Notes under the pieces: model-generated | Told to the model about the DNA's origin: nothing | Databases searched by the model: none | Seen by the model: only the letters and a program-made list of their open reading frames with translations | Position numbers and translations under genes: made by a program | In this document: one piece after another, positions 25,720-35,892 of the stretch | Layout of the letters: the number at the start of each line of letters is the position of its first letter | Position numbering within the stretch: the first letter of the stretch is position 1 | Assembly (NCBI GenBank): GCA_016702545.1 | Contig: JADJDT010000042.1 | Location: forward strand, 62,001 to 126,000 | Reading direction: 5' to 3' | Source of the DNA: Pseudomonadota bacterium | GTDB taxonomy: Bacteria > Myxococcota_A > Polyangia > GCA-2747355 | DNA: 64,000 nucleotides

Positions 25720-27776
25720 GTCTCGACCTCCCACGGTTCATAGGGACAGACGCCGTCCTCGCTCAGCTCGGCCACGAAGCGCGAGAGTCGCAGGAGGCGA
25801 CGCGGGCCCTGATCGGGCTCCTCGAAGCGAGGCTGGCAGAGGTAGAGCTGATCGCGGGCCCGCGTGGCAGCGACGTAGAACAGGCGGCGCTCCTCCTCCA
25901 GCTCGCTCGGCGTGCGGACCGCCAGCGGCCCGGGGAAGCGCCCCTCCGCCAGACCGATCAGCAGCACCACCGGCCACTCGAGGCCCTTGGCCTGATGCAC
26001 CGTGCTGAGCGTCAGCGCGTCGTCGGGCGCCTGGCCGAGGCCGGTGCCCTCGGCGGCGAAGCCGGCGACCAGCGACAGCTCGCTGAGGAACTGCTCGAGC
26101 GTGTCGTAGCGTCGGCCATACTCGGCGAGCTGCGTCAGATCCTCGAGCCGCGTGGCGGCGTTCGGATAGGTGCTCTCGAGGTGGTCGCGGTAGTGGGTCT
26201 CGAGCACGGTCTGGATCAGGGCCGGCACGCCGGCCTCGACGGGCATCCGATCGAAGAGCGCGGCGAGCTGGGTCGCGGCGCGATCGAAGGCCCGCCCGGC
26301 GGCGGTCTGTAGCTCGGGGACGCGCAGCAAGGCGGCCGGGGTCGCCAGCGCCTCGTCGGGCAGGGCCCCGGCGAGCACCGTCGGCGTGGCCGTCGGCGTG
26401 GCCGTCGGCGTGGCGGGCGCGGTGGAGCGGCGTAGCAGCTCACCGAGGATGCGCTCCGCGCTACGCCGGCCCATGCCCGGCCAGGTGCGCAGCACGCGTT
26501 GCCAGGCCAGCGGGTCGCGGGGGTTGTGGACCACCCGCAGGAACGCGATCACGTCCTTGATGTGCGCCTGTTCGAAGAGCCGCAGCCCCGAGCGCACGAC
26601 GAAGGGGATCTGTCGGCGGGTCAGCTCGAGCTGCAGCTCGAGGCTGTGCGCGTGCGCGCGATAGAGCACCACCATGTCATGCAGCGTCGTGTCGTGCTCG
26701 TGGTGCAGCTCCAGCACGCGCTGCGCGACGAAGGCCGCCTGCTGATAGACGTCGTGCAATCGCACCAGCACCGGCAGCGCGCCCGAAGCGCGCACGGCGT
26801 GCAGCTGCTTGGGGTATTGGCGCGTGTTGTTGCGGATCGACTTGTTGGCCAGGTGCAGGATCTCCGGCACCGAGCGGTAGTTGGCCTCGAGCTTGAAGAT
26901 CTGCGCGCCCGGGTGGCGGCGTGGGAAGTCGAGCATGTTCTCGAGGTGCGCGCCGCGAAAGGCGTAGATGCTCTGCGCATCGTCGCCGACGACGGTGAGG
27001 TTGCCGTGCGCGCTGCCGCAGATGTCGACGATCTCGCCCTGCAGCCGATTGGTGTCCTGGTACTCGTCGACCAGCACGTGGTGAAAGCGATCGATCAGCT
27101 CGGCGCGCGGTCCCGGACACTCCACCAGCAGTCGCCACCAGAGCTGCAGCAGATCGTCGTAGTCGACCAGCCCCAGCGCCTGCTTGCGCGTGGCGTAGCG
27201 CAAGAGCACGGGCGTGATCGCCTCGGTCAGCTCGTAGAACTGGGGCGCCTCCTGCCGCAGCGCGTGCTCGAGATCGATGCGGCGATTGACCATGCTCGAG
27301 GCCAGGTGCAGCAGCAGCGGGGCGCGGGGGAAGCGTCGCGCATGCAAGGCGGGGCCCTGCTCGGCCAGGCACGAGGCCATCAGATCCCGCGCGTCCTCGC
27401 GGTCGAGAATGGCGTAGCCGGGGGTCAGGCCGACCTGCTCGGCGTAGCGACGGAGCACGAGGTTGGCCAGGTGGTGAAAGGTCCCGGCCCACAGCGTGCG
27501 CAGCTCGACGCCGCTCAGCGACTCGACGCGCCGCACCATCTCGCGCGCCGCGCGATTGGTGAAGGTGCAGAGCATCAGGTGGCGCGGGTCGAGCCCGCTG
27601 GCCATCAGCTGCGCTGCGCGGAAGGTCAGGGTGCGGGTCTTGCCGGTGCCGGCGTCGGCGAGCACCAGGAGCGGTCCCGTACCGGCACAAACGATTGCGC
27701 GCTGGGCCTCGTTCAGCTCGCGCTCGAGGTCGAGGGGAGCAACGACGGCGCGCGTCTCGCGGAGGATGTAGCGCAT
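25713..27776 (-). CDS. UvrD/Rep-family SF1A DNA helicase
   Basis: ATP-dependent 3'-5' helicase of the UvrD/Rep/PcrA type, acting in repair or fork restart. 687 aa. Motif Ia/I LVLADAGTGKTRTLTFRA, motif Ib FTNRAAREM, motif II LVDEYQDTNRLQ, motif III VVGDDAQSIYAFRGA, motif IV LEANYRSVPEIL, motif V STVHQAKGLEWPVVLL and motif VI RRLFYVAATRARDQLYL are all present. In the 2A/2B region three 12-nt repeats (about 26379-26414) encode a Thr-Pro/Ala tract. ATG 27776 fits family starts. Somewhat shorter at the C-terminus than UvrD, lacking a clear Tudor/RNAP-binding tail. Confidence 0.93.
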   Translation of the reverse strand: MRYILRETRAVVAPLDLERELNEAQRAIVCAGTGPLLVLADAGTGKTRTLTFRAAQLMASGLDPRHLMLCTFTNRAAREMVRRVESLSGVELRTLWAGTFHHLANLVLRRYAEQVGLTPGYAILDREDARDLMASCLAEQGPALHARRFPRAPLLLHLASSMVNRRIDLEHALRQEAPQFYELTEAITPVLLRYATRKQALGLVDYDDLLQLWWRLLVECPGPRAELIDRFHHVLVDEYQDTNRLQGEIVDICGSAHGNLTVVGDDAQSIYAFRGAHLENMLDFPRRHPGAQIFKLEANYRSVPEILHLANKSIRNNTRQYPKQLHAVRASGALPVLVRLHDVYQQAAFVAQRVLELHHEHDTTLHDMVVLYRAHAHSLELQLELTRRQIPFVVRSGLRLFEQAHIKDVIAFLRVVHNPRDPLAWQRVLRTWPGMGRRSAERILGELLRRSTAPATPTATPTATPTVLAGALPDEALATPAALLRVPELQTAAGRAFDRAATQLAALFDRMPVEAGVPALIQTVLETHYRDHLESTYPNAATRLEDLTQLAEYGRRYDTLEQFLSELSLVAGFAAEGTGLGQAPDDALTLSTVHQAKGLEWPVVLLIGLAEGRFPGPLAVRTPSELEEERRLFYVAATRARDQLYLCQPRFEEPDQGPRRLLRLSRFVAELSEDGVCPYEPWEVETC

Positions 27777-27819
27777 CGACGATGGCGCTGGCGGCTCTGC
27801 CTCAGGCCGCCGAGCCGAT

Positions 27820-28269
27820 CTAGGAGATCACGTGCAGGGGGACCTGGCGCTCGATGCACGCGTTGACGGCGCGCGCGAAGACGCGCCAGGCGGCGCCGAG
27901 TTGCTCATCGATCATCTCGAGCTCTGACTTCTCGTCACCCTCGCTGTCGCCCTCGTGCTCGACATCGAGCTCGTCGCGCAGCTCATCGAGCGCCGCGAGC
28001 AGGGCATGGGCGCTGCCGAAGGACCGGTCGCCGATGTCGAAGCGGCCCTCGAAGTCGACCGGCAGGTAGACGTCGCAGGCGATGTCGTGGGCCTCGAGTC
28101 GATCCTGGAAGTCGGTCAGCTGGTGCTCGCTCAGCACCTCCTCGACGTCCGCGGCGTCGTCGCCCTCGGGTAGGTCGCGGACGCCGTACTCCGCCAGCTT
28201 CTTGCGCAGGCGAGCCAGTTTCTCGTCGGAGAGCGCCTCGTCGAGCGCCAACAGTCGAAGCTCTGCCAT
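27820..28269 (-). CDS. Acidic hypothetical protein
   Basis: 149 aa, strongly acidic (DLPEGDDAADVEEVLSE, ELDVEHEGDSEGDEKSELE), with predicted amphipathic helices and no signal peptide or membrane segment. I do not recognise the family. ATG 28269 is chosen over an upstream ATG because AGGTAGG lies 7 nt before it. It is upstream of the helicase gene on the same strand with a 43-nt gap and may be cotranscribed. Confidence 0.65.
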   Translation of the reverse strand: MAELRLLALDEALSDEKLARLRKKLAEYGVRDLPEGDDAADVEEVLSEHQLTDFQDRLEAHDIACDVYLPVDFEGRFDIGDRSFGSAHALLAALDELRDELDVEHEGDSEGDEKSELEMIDEQLGAAWRVFARAVNACIERQVPLHVIS

Positions 28270-28473
28270 GACACCTACCTCGCGCTGTTGCATGCCTCGC
28301 GCGCTCGCAGCCCTGCGCGCGCCCAGGCGGAAACGGCTTGCGATTAGCGCGATCGGATCGGCCTGTCAACCTCGCGACCGGGTGAGGCGACCGGGTGCGT
28401 CTGCCCGCTCGGCGTAGCCGGCCGGAGGCGCCCTTGCGTGCGCCGCGAGCGCGCGGTACGCAGACGCGGACGA

Positions 28474-28651
<178 letters not shown>

Positions 28652-28663
28652 AGGGTGTATGGC

Positions 28664-31432
28664 ATGACGGCGGCAAATGCGGCGGCAGAACGCCTCGGCG
28701 GCAAGCTGGCGGGGCTCGATGCGGAGGGGCTGCGCGGCCATTGTGCGCGGCACGTGGCCGAGGCGCGGGCGGCGGCGCGGCGTCAGGCCGACGCCGGGCG
28801 ACTACAGCGTCCGGGGGAGATCCTGCGCCAGCTCTCGGCGGCCTTCGATGAGCTGCTCACGGCGCTCTTCGCGGCGGCTGGCGCGGCCGAGCTGCCCGTC
28901 GCGCTGGTGGCGCTGGGCGGCTATGGCCGGCGCAGCCTCTACCCGCACTCCGACATCGACCTGCTGGTGCTGCCGCATGCCGGCGGCTGGAAACACGTCG
29001 ACCGGCTGCTCGAACAGGTGGTCTACCCGCTGTGGGACGCCAAGGTGGCGGTAGGACACGCCGTACGCAGCATAGAGGAGACGGTCGAGCTGGCGCGCAC
29101 GGATCTGACGATGCGGACGGCGCTGCTCGACGCGCGCTTGGTCGCCGGGGACGATGGGCTGTTTACGATGCTGCAGGAGACCGCGCGCCGCGCGTTCTTC
29201 GGCCCCGAGCACGTGGCGAGCTTCGTCGAGGCGCTGATCGAGGAGCGGCAGCAGCGTCACCCGCGCTTCGGCGATACGGTCTACCTGCTGGAGCCGAACA
29301 TCAAGAGCGGCTCGGGGGGCCTGCGCGACGTGAACACGGCCTACTGGGCGACAAAGGCGCGCTTCGGCGTGGCGAATCTCGACCAGCTCGTCGCCGTGGG
29401 GGCGGCCTCGACGCGCCAGCAGAGCGCGCTGATCGAGGCGCGCCAGTTCTTGCGCCGCCTGCGCCTGGCGATGCACTTCCAGGCCGGTCGCGCTCAAGAC
29501 CGCCTGCTCTTCGAGCTGCAGGAGGGGCTGGCACCCCAGCTCTTCGCCGAGGAGGAGATTCCGGGCCGGCCGGCGCGCGCGCGCGAGAAGGTGGGGGTGG
29601 CGCCGGCCGTCGAGCGCCTGATGCACGCCTACTACCGCAGCGCGCGCACCGTCGTGCTGGAGACCGATGGCCTGTTGCAGCGCTGTGCCGTGCGGCCGAG
29701 CGCCGCGCCGCCGGCGCGCGAGCTGGTCGAGAATCATCTCTGGTCAGTGGGTGGGCAGCTCGTCAGCGCTGCGCCCGAACGGTTCTGGGACGACCCGGCC
29801 GAGCTGCTCGCGGTGTTCGACGTGGCCGGGCGCCATCGGCTGGGGATCGGGCGCGAGCTGAAGGACCTGCTGGCCGAGGCGGCGGCGGGGGCGCCGGGCT
29901 TGCAGCTCTGGGGCGAGGAGCGCGCGGCCGCGCTGTGGCGCCAGCTGCTGGTCGCCGAGGAGCGCCCCGGTACGCCGCTGCTGATCGAGCAGATGCACGA
30001 GGTCGGGCTGCTCAACGCCATGCTGCCGGAGTTCGAGCCCTGCACCGGGCGCGTGCAGCACGACCTCTATCACGTCTACACGGTCGATCGGCACTCGCTC
30101 TATGTCGTGGGGTTGCTCAAGGCGCTGCGCCGCGGTGAGCAGCAGGAGACCTATTCGTTGCCGGTGGCGGTGATCCGTGAGCTCGAGGACGTCGAGTCGC
30201 TCTATCTCGCCGCCTTGCTGCACGACGTCGGCAAGCCGCTCGGGCGCGGACATGCGCGCAAGGGGGCGCGCTTGGCCGCCGGCGTCGCGGCCCGCCTGGG
30301 CCTCGGGCACGAGGCTCAGGACACCGTGGCGTTCCTGGTGCGGCACCATCTCGCGATGCAGCACCTCTCGCAGCGGCGCGACCTCGGTGACCCCGCCGTG
30401 GTCAGCGCCTTCGCGCAGCTGGTGGGCAGCACCGATCGCCTGCGGCGGCTCTACCTGCTGGCGGTGGCGGACACGGCGATGACCGCCCCGGGCAACCTGA
30501 CCTTCTGGAAGGCCTCGCTGCTCGATCAGCTCTACACCAGCACGCATCGCTTGCTGACCAGCGGTTCGCCGCTGGCGCCGCAGGCGACGATCGAGGCGCG
30601 GCGCACCGAGCTGCGCGGCGTGTTGCGCGAGAGCTGGGGTGATCCAGCGACGGCGATCGTCGAGCGCTTGCCCGATGACCTGGTCGGCGGGCAGCCGGTC
30701 GAGCTGCTGGCACACCATGTCGGCGTGGCGCTCGACCTCGAGGCGACGCCTGGTGGGCGCTTGCGCCTCGGCACGCGCCAGCAGGACGCAGCGACCACCG
30801 TGCTGACCGTCTGCTGTCACGACGCGCCCGGCCTGCTGGCGACGATTACCGGCGTGATGTTGCTGCACCGCATCGAGGTGCTGGCGGCCCAGATTTACAC
30901 CATCCCGGCGAACGGCGACGCCGTCGGTCGGGCGCTCGACCTGTTCTGGGTCACGACGCCGGATCCGGCCGAATTCCGGAGCTGGGTGCAGTTCTCGAGC
31001 ATGCTCGAGCAGGCGCTCGGCCACGAGGTCGAGCTGGCGCGCCTGGTCGAGCAGCGGATGCGTCCGTCGTTGCTCGGCCATCGGGTGCTGCCCGCCGTGC
31101 CGACCCAGGTCATCGTCGACAACGACGAATCGGAGCGCTGCACGATCCTCGAGCTGCACTCGGCGGACGTCTCTGGCCTGCTCTACACGATCACCCACAC
31201 CCTGAGCGAGCTGGGTCTCGGCATCGATCTGGCGAAGGTCGCGAGCGAGGCCGGGCACGTCGTGGATATCTTCTACGTGCGCGACACGGCCAGCGGGCGC
31301 AAGCTCGCGGACGACGCGCGGCTGACGCAGGTGCGCGACACGCTGACCCAGTCCATCGATCGTCTCGTGGCAACCGCCCCGCGCATCGCGCCCCGCCGGC
31401 AGGGACAGGAGCTGGGCGCGATGGGGGCCTAA
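28664..31432 (+). CDS. glnD: [Protein-PII] uridylyltransferase / uridylyl-removing enzyme
   Basis: Bifunctional nitrogen sensor: adds UMP to PII when glutamine is low and removes it when high. 922 aa. Nucleotidyltransferase motif ALGGYGRRSLYPHSDIDLLV (Ser where Glu is usual in RxELxP), GSGGLRDVNTAYWA, HD-domain phosphohydrolase ALLHDVGKPLGRGH with VRHHLAMQHLS, and two C-terminal ACT domains (LTVCCHDAPGLLATITGVML and LELHSADVSGLLYTITHTLS) for glutamine sensing. ATG 28664 has GAGGGTG before it, directly after the palindromic element; GTG 28655 is an alternative. It complements rpoN and the nitrogen PTS elsewhere in the window. Its TAA stop is the outer TAA of the next element. Confidence 0.96.
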   Translation: MTAANAAAERLGGKLAGLDAEGLRGHCARHVAEARAAARRQADAGRLQRPGEILRQLSAAFDELLTALFAAAGAAELPVALVALGGYGRRSLYPHSDIDLLVLPHAGGWKHVDRLLEQVVYPLWDAKVAVGHAVRSIEETVELARTDLTMRTALLDARLVAGDDGLFTMLQETARRAFFGPEHVASFVEALIEERQQRHPRFGDTVYLLEPNIKSGSGGLRDVNTAYWATKARFGVANLDQLVAVGAASTRQQSALIEARQFLRRLRLAMHFQAGRAQDRLLFELQEGLAPQLFAEEEIPGRPARAREKVGVAPAVERLMHAYYRSARTVVLETDGLLQRCAVRPSAAPPARELVENHLWSVGGQLVSAAPERFWDDPAELLAVFDVAGRHRLGIGRELKDLLAEAAAGAPGLQLWGEERAAALWRQLLVAEERPGTPLLIEQMHEVGLLNAMLPEFEPCTGRVQHDLYHVYTVDRHSLYVVGLLKALRRGEQQETYSLPVAVIRELEDVESLYLAALLHDVGKPLGRGHARKGARLAAGVAARLGLGHEAQDTVAFLVRHHLAMQHLSQRRDLGDPAVVSAFAQLVGSTDRLRRLYLLAVADTAMTAPGNLTFWKASLLDQLYTSTHRLLTSGSPLAPQATIEARRTELRGVLRESWGDPATAIVERLPDDLVGGQPVELLAHHVGVALDLEATPGGRLRLGTRQQDAATTVLTVCCHDAPGLLATITGVMLLHRIEVLAAQIYTIPANGDAVGRALDLFWVTTPDPAEFRSWVQFSSMLEQALGHEVELARLVEQRMRPSLLGHRVLPAVPTQVIVDNDESERCTILELHSADVSGLLYTITHTLSELGLGIDLAKVASEAGHVVDIFYVRDTASGRKLADDARLTQVRDTLTQSIDRLVATAPRIAPRRQGQELGAMGA

Positions 31433-31589
31433 GGACCCGCTCGAAAAAAACTCGATCAACTGGGCGTTGAGGCGCCCGCCGGGCAAGGCGCAGCGACGAA
31501 GGAATACTGCTGGTATTGCGAGGAGCTGCACGCAGCCTGGCGGGATGGATCGACGGCCAGATGGATGAGTTATTTTCGAGCGGGTCCTA
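31430..31589. repeat. 160-bp palindromic element, family B
   Basis: Ends TAAGGACCCGCTCGAAAA and, reversed, TTAGGACCCGCTCGAAAA with one mismatch over about 22 bp. The interior shares GAGGCGCCCG, GGCAAGGCG and GCGGGATGGAT with family A but has different arms; it includes AATACTGCTGGTATT, a small inner palindrome. The left TAA is the glnD stop. TAAGGACCCGCT recurs alone at the stop of the LpxL-type gene (11294). Confidence 0.9.
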
Positions 31590-31627
31590 AGCCACCCGCT
31601 CGCTGCGGCACGCGAGGCAGGATCTCT

Positions 31628-32601
31628 TTGACGCAGACGTTGCTCGAGCTGTTGATCGCCGAAGGTCGGATCCCACTGGCGGAGGTCGCCTCGGCCCGTC
31701 TGCGCGCCGAGGGAGCCCTCGAGCCGGTCATCTGCGCCCTGTTGAGCGCGGGGGCCGTCGACGAAGGCGAGCTCGTCGCTGCGCTCACCCAGCGGCTGGG
31801 CTGGCCGCTGGCGGCAGAGGAGCGGTTGCTGCACGCCAGCCTCTCGCCGCAGGGCCCGGCGTGGGCGTCGGCGCTGGGGCGCGAATCGGCGGGAGGGATG
31901 CCTCCCGGGGCCTCGCGCGCGGGCATTCGGCGGCACCGAGCTGGGGCGAGGGTCCGCTGCTCGAGGAGGCGCTGGCTGCCGTCGGGGTGCTGGTGGCGAT
32001 GCTGGAAGAGCGCATCGACCCGCAGCGAGCGCGCTCGCGCGAGCTGGCCCGCCTGACGCGCGCCGTGCTGCTGGAGCTCGGCGGCGCGCAGCCGCTGATC
32101 GCCCGCGCCAGCCTGGCGGCGCACTTGGCCGGGTTGGACATCACCTTGCGCCAGGAGCTGGGCACGGCGGCCCTGCCGACGGTGAGCGAGATCTTCGCCG
32201 TCGAGCCCGAGGGGGGGGCCGGCGGGCTCGGGCCCGTTCTGCGGGCGCTGGGTCGGCAGGCCCTGGCGCAGCCAGGCGCGGAGGGGTCGGGAGCAGGGGC
32301 GGCGCCGGCGATGGACCTCGCCGTTGACGCGGTGACCAGCTATCTGGTGCGGATCGGCGACGGCGCTGCCCCGGCGCGGGTGCTGGCGGAGCTGCGGGCG
32401 GCGGCCGCCGACGTCGCGGTCATCGAAGGGCTTGCGCGCGTGGCGCAACGGGCGGAGAGTCGCCCTGCGGGCGGTGCGGTGGCGGCGTCGTCGTCGGAGG
32501 CGCGCGGCGGTCCGCAGCAACCCACAGACTCGAACCCACAGATTCGGGAGTCCACGAGCGATGACGCTGGAGACGCAGATCCCCCTGTGCTTGACCTTTG
32601 A
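31628..32601 (+). CDS. Hypothetical protein, frameshifted
   Basis: From TTG 31628 the frame gives TQTLLELLIAEGRIPLAEV, ALLSAGAVDEGELVAALTQR and LGWPLAAEERLL, a helical pattern like the MshEN/GSPII_E N-terminal domains that open type II secretion/pilus ATPases. It breaks down between about 31850 and 31950; another frame takes over with LLEEALAAVGVLVAMLEERI and ARLTRAVLLELGGAQPLIAR, running to 32601 and overlapping the guaB start by 41 nt. Joined, about 320 residues. No motif gives a function. The 3' end overlapping guaB looks unreal after about 32550. Confidence 0.5.
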
Positions 32602-34021
32602 CGACGTCTTGCTGGTGCCGGGGCACAGCGAAGTGTTGCCGTCCGAGGTCGACCTGCGCACCGAGCTGGCGCGCGGCATCACCCTCAATATCCCGCTGGT
32701 GTCGGCGGCGATGGATTCGGTGACCGAATCCGCCACCGCGATCTGCATGGCCCGCGAGGGCGGCATCGGCATGATCCACCGCAACCTCACGCCCGTCGAG
32801 CAGGCGCGCGAGGTCCTGCGCGTGAAGAAGGCCGAGACCGGGATGGTGGTCGATCCGCTGACCGTCGAGCCCGACCAGCGGCTCGGCGATGCGATCGCCC
32901 TGATGCGCACGCACAGCTTCTCGGGGCTGCCGGTGGTCAAGGACGGCAAGCCGGTCGGCATCCTGACCAACCGCGACGTCCGCTTCGAGCGCAATCTCGA
33001 CCAGTGCGTGGGCGATGTGATGACGCGCGAGCTGGTGGTGGCGCCCGAAGGCGTCGCGCTCGAGCAGGCGCAGGATCTCCTGCACCGCAATCGCATCGAG
33101 AAGCTGCTGGTGGTCGACGCGCAGGGCGACCTGCGCGGCCTGATCACGATCAAGGACATCGAGAAGGCCGAGCGCCATCCGCGCGCGGTCAAGGATCCGC
33201 GCGGCCGCCTGCGCGTGGGAGCCGCGGTCGGGGTCGGCGCCGATTGCGAGGAGCGCGTGGCGCGGCTGGTCGAGGCCGACTGCGACGTGATCGTGGTCGA
33301 CACGGCGCACGGACACTCGCAGCGCGTGCTCGATACCGTGGCGATGGTGCGGCGCCAGCATCCCGAGCTGGTGATCGTCGCCGGTAACGTCGCCACCGCC
33401 GAGGCCTGCACGGCGCTGGCCGAGGCCGGAGCGGACGTGATCAAGGTCGGCATCGGGCCGGGGTCGATCTGCACCACGCGCGTGGTCACCGGCGTGGGCG
33501 TGCCCCAGATCAGCGCGCTTCTCGATTGCGCGCGCGCCGCCGAGCGCGCGGGGGTGCGGCTCGTCGCCGATGGCGGCATCAAGTACTCGGGGGACGTCTC
33601 CAAGGCGCTGGCGGCCGGGGCCCACGCCGTGATGGTGGGCAGCCTCTTCGCCGGCACCGACGAGGCGCCGGGCGAGCTGGTGCTGTATCAGGGGCGCAGC
33701 TATAAGGCCTACCGCGGGATGGGCAGCCTCGGCGCGATGCGCGAGGGCAGCCGCGACCGCTACTTTCAAATGAACGTCGATGAGGCCAAGCTCGTGCCCG
33801 AGGGCATCGAAGGGCGCGTGCCTCACCGCGGCTCGCTGGCGGATACCGTGTTCCAGCTGATCGGCGGCCTGAGCTCGGCGATGGGCTACCTCGGCGCCGC
33901 CACGCTCAAGGAGCTGCGCGAGAAGGCACGCTTCGTGCGGATGACCGCGGCCGGGCACCGCGAGAGCCACGTGCACGACGTGATCATCGTCAAGGAAGCG
34001 CCAAACTACCGGGTGGAATAG
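32561..34021 (+). CDS. guaB: IMP dehydrogenase
   Basis: NAD-dependent oxidation of IMP to XMP, the committed step to GMP. 486 aa. TFDDVLLVPGHSEVLPSEVD start, two CBS domains (about 95-205; PLTVEPDQRLGDAIALM, EGVALEQAQDLLHRNRIEK), catalytic loop GIGPGSICTTRVVTGVGVPQ with the active-site Cys, VADGGIKYSGDVSKALAAGA for phosphate binding, and YRGMGSLGAM/DRYFQ for the flap. ATG 32561 fits the family. guaA follows after 5 nt, a classic guaBA operon. Confidence 0.97.
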   Translation: MTLETQIPLCLTFDDVLLVPGHSEVLPSEVDLRTELARGITLNIPLVSAAMDSVTESATAICMAREGGIGMIHRNLTPVEQAREVLRVKKAETGMVVDPLTVEPDQRLGDAIALMRTHSFSGLPVVKDGKPVGILTNRDVRFERNLDQCVGDVMTRELVVAPEGVALEQAQDLLHRNRIEKLLVVDAQGDLRGLITIKDIEKAERHPRAVKDPRGRLRVGAAVGVGADCEERVARLVEADCDVIVVDTAHGHSQRVLDTVAMVRRQHPELVIVAGNVATAEACTALAEAGADVIKVGIGPGSICTTRVVTGVGVPQISALLDCARAAERAGVRLVADGGIKYSGDVSKALAAGAHAVMVGSLFAGTDEAPGELVLYQGRSYKAYRGMGSLGAMREGSRDRYFQMNVDEAKLVPEGIEGRVPHRGSLADTVFQLIGGLSSAMGYLGAATLKELREKARFVRMTAAGHRESHVHDVIIVKEAPNYRVE

Positions 34022-34026
34022 CCGAC

Positions 34027-35571
34027 ATGGGTATCGTCGTCATCGATTTCGGTTCGCAGTACACGCAGCTGATCGCGCGTCGCGTTCGCGAGCTGCACGT
34101 CTACAGTGAGATCCACCCGTGCAGCGTCGATCTGGCGACGCTGCGCGCGCTGCAGCCGGAGGGCGTGATCCTCTCGGGGGGCCCGGCCAGCTGCTACGAG
34201 CCGGGTGCGCCGCAGATCAGCCCCGAGGTGCTCGAGCTCGGGGTGCCGGTGCTCGGCATCTGCTACGGGCTGCAGTTGATGGGCAAGCTCTGTGGCGGCA
34301 CGATCACCCCGGGGAACAAGCGCGAGTACGGTCGCGCCACCGTGCAGCTGAAGGACGCGAGCTGTAAGCTGTGGCGCGGCTTCGACCTGGCCGAGGAGAT
34401 CACCGTGTGGATGAGCCACGGCGATCGCGTCGAGGCGCTGCCGCCGGGCTTCACCGTCGCGGCGGCCAGCGACAACGCGCCGGTGGCCGCCGCCTGGCAT
34501 CCGCAGCGTCGCCTCTACGGCGTGCAGTTTCATCCCGAGGTGGCGCACACGCCGCGCGGTGAGGCGATCCTCGCCAACTTCGTGCACGAGATCTGTGGCT
34601 GCCGGTCGGAGTGGACGATGGCCTCGTTCGTCGAGACCCAGCTCGCCACGATCCGACAGCGCGTGGGCGGCAGCGCGCGCGTGATCTGCGGGCTCTCGGG
34701 CGGCGTCGACTCGTCGGTCGCCGCGGCGCTGGTCCATCGCGCCGTGGGCGAGCGCCTGACCTGCATCTTCGTCGACAACGGCCTGTTGCGGAACGGGGAG
34801 GCGCAGCAGGTCGAGCGCGTGTTCCGCGACGAGCTGCGGCTGCCGCTGGTGGTCGTCCCGGCGCGCGATCGCTTCCTGCGCCGCCTGGAGGGCATCACCG
34901 ACCCCGAGCGCAAGCGCGTGCTGATCGGCAACGAGTTCGTCGCCGTCTTCGAGGAGGAGGCGCGCAAGCTCTCGCCGCCCGCCGAGTTCCTGGTGCAGGG
35001 CACGCTCTATCCGGACGTGATCGAGAGCGTGTCGTTCAAGGGGCCCTCGGCGACGATCAAGACGCACCACAACGTCGGCGGCCTGCCCGAGCGGATGCAG
35101 CTCAAGCTGATCGAGCCGCTGCGCGAGCTGTTCAAGGACGAGGTGCGGCGGCTGGGCGAGGAGCTGGCGCTGCCCCACCAGATGCTCTGGCGTCAGCCCT
35201 TCCCCGGGCCGGGGCTCGCCGTGCGGATGATCGGCGAGGTGACCGAAGAGCGGCTGGCGTTGCTGCGTCGAGCCGACGCGATCATCGAGGAAGAGGTGCG
35301 GGCGGCCGGGCTCTACGAGAGCATCTGGCAGGCCTTCGGCGTGCTGCTGCCGGTGCACTCGGTGGGGGTGATGGGCGACAGTCGCACCTATGAGGCCGTC
35401 CTCGCCGTGCGCGCCGTGCACTCGACCGACGGGATGACGGCCGATTGGTCACGCCTGCCGCACGACCTGCTGGCGACGATCAGCAACCGCGTGATCAACG
35501 AGGTCCGCGGGATCAACCGCGTCGTCTACGACATCTCGTCGAAGCCCCCGGCCACGATCGAGTGGGAGTAG
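34027..35571 (+). CDS. guaA: GMP synthase (glutamine-hydrolysing)
   Basis: Converts XMP to GMP with glutamine and ATP. 514 aa. Class I glutaminase domain with VLGICYGLQLMGKLCGG (nucleophile Cys) and GVQFHPEVAHT; N-type ATP-pyrophosphatase loop CGLSGGVDSSVAAALVH; C-terminal dimerisation domain ending PATIEWE. Start ATG 34027. The final codons ATCGAGTGGGAG are repeated at 38355 and 39386, consistent with use of this gene's 3' end as an integration target, which leaves the coding sequence intact. Confidence 0.97.
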   Translation: MGIVVIDFGSQYTQLIARRVRELHVYSEIHPCSVDLATLRALQPEGVILSGGPASCYEPGAPQISPEVLELGVPVLGICYGLQLMGKLCGGTITPGNKREYGRATVQLKDASCKLWRGFDLAEEITVWMSHGDRVEALPPGFTVAAASDNAPVAAAWHPQRRLYGVQFHPEVAHTPRGEAILANFVHEICGCRSEWTMASFVETQLATIRQRVGGSARVICGLSGGVDSSVAAALVHRAVGERLTCIFVDNGLLRNGEAQQVERVFRDELRLPLVVVPARDRFLRRLEGITDPERKRVLIGNEFVAVFEEEARKLSPPAEFLVQGTLYPDVIESVSFKGPSATIKTHHNVGGLPERMQLKLIEPLRELFKDEVRRLGEELALPHQMLWRQPFPGPGLAVRMIGEVTEERLALLRRADAIIEEEVRAAGLYESIWQAFGVLLPVHSVGVMGDSRTYEAVLAVRAVHSTDGMTADWSRLPHDLLATISNRVINEVRGINRVVYDISSKPPATIEWE

Positions 35572-35574
35572 GGG
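35555..35574 (+). other. Putative attachment site at the guaA 3' end (left copy)
   Basis: ATCGAGTGGGAGTAGGGG at 35557-35574 covers the last guaA codons and the stop. It matches 17 of 18 positions at 38355-38372, and 12 at 39386-39397. The guaA 3' end is a known integration hot spot for genomic islands. Confidence 0.6.
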
Positions 35575-35892
35575 TCTTTCGGGGACTATCGAGGTCTATC
35601 GAGACCTATTGCGACGTCCAAGCCGCCGTCTGATTTCGGCGATGGCGCAGTGTTCGGATGTCAACGGGACGTCGGGCGGGGTCCATCTTCACTGCGCAGA
35701 ATATTTTGCTGTTTCGTCGAATTTTCAGAACTGGTCGGAGCGGCTGAGAAGCGATCGGGCGGGCCTGTGGGGCCCGCGCGGGATTGATCAGTGCCTCGCC
35801 CGTTTTCGCCTGGCGCCTGAACGGTGTGGAGGCAGCCTCCTTGCGCCCGAGTCGGGCTTGGGGCACTGGCGGACGTCTGTGGTAACGGCATC
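35572..35892. other. Non-coding left end of the guaA island
   Basis: No credible gene. A small hairpin (AGGTCT-ATCG-AGACCT, 35592-35607) could end the guaBA transcript. A GC-rich hairpin (CGGGCC...GGCCCG) lies near 35760-35776. The stretch 35690-35735 is clearly AT-richer than flanking chromosomal genes. Confidence 0.5.

Noticed and set aside
29744..31936. A 730-codon open frame on the minus strand opposite glnD
   Set aside because: No protein-like motifs; it mirrors glnD codons and crosses the palindromic element at 31430.
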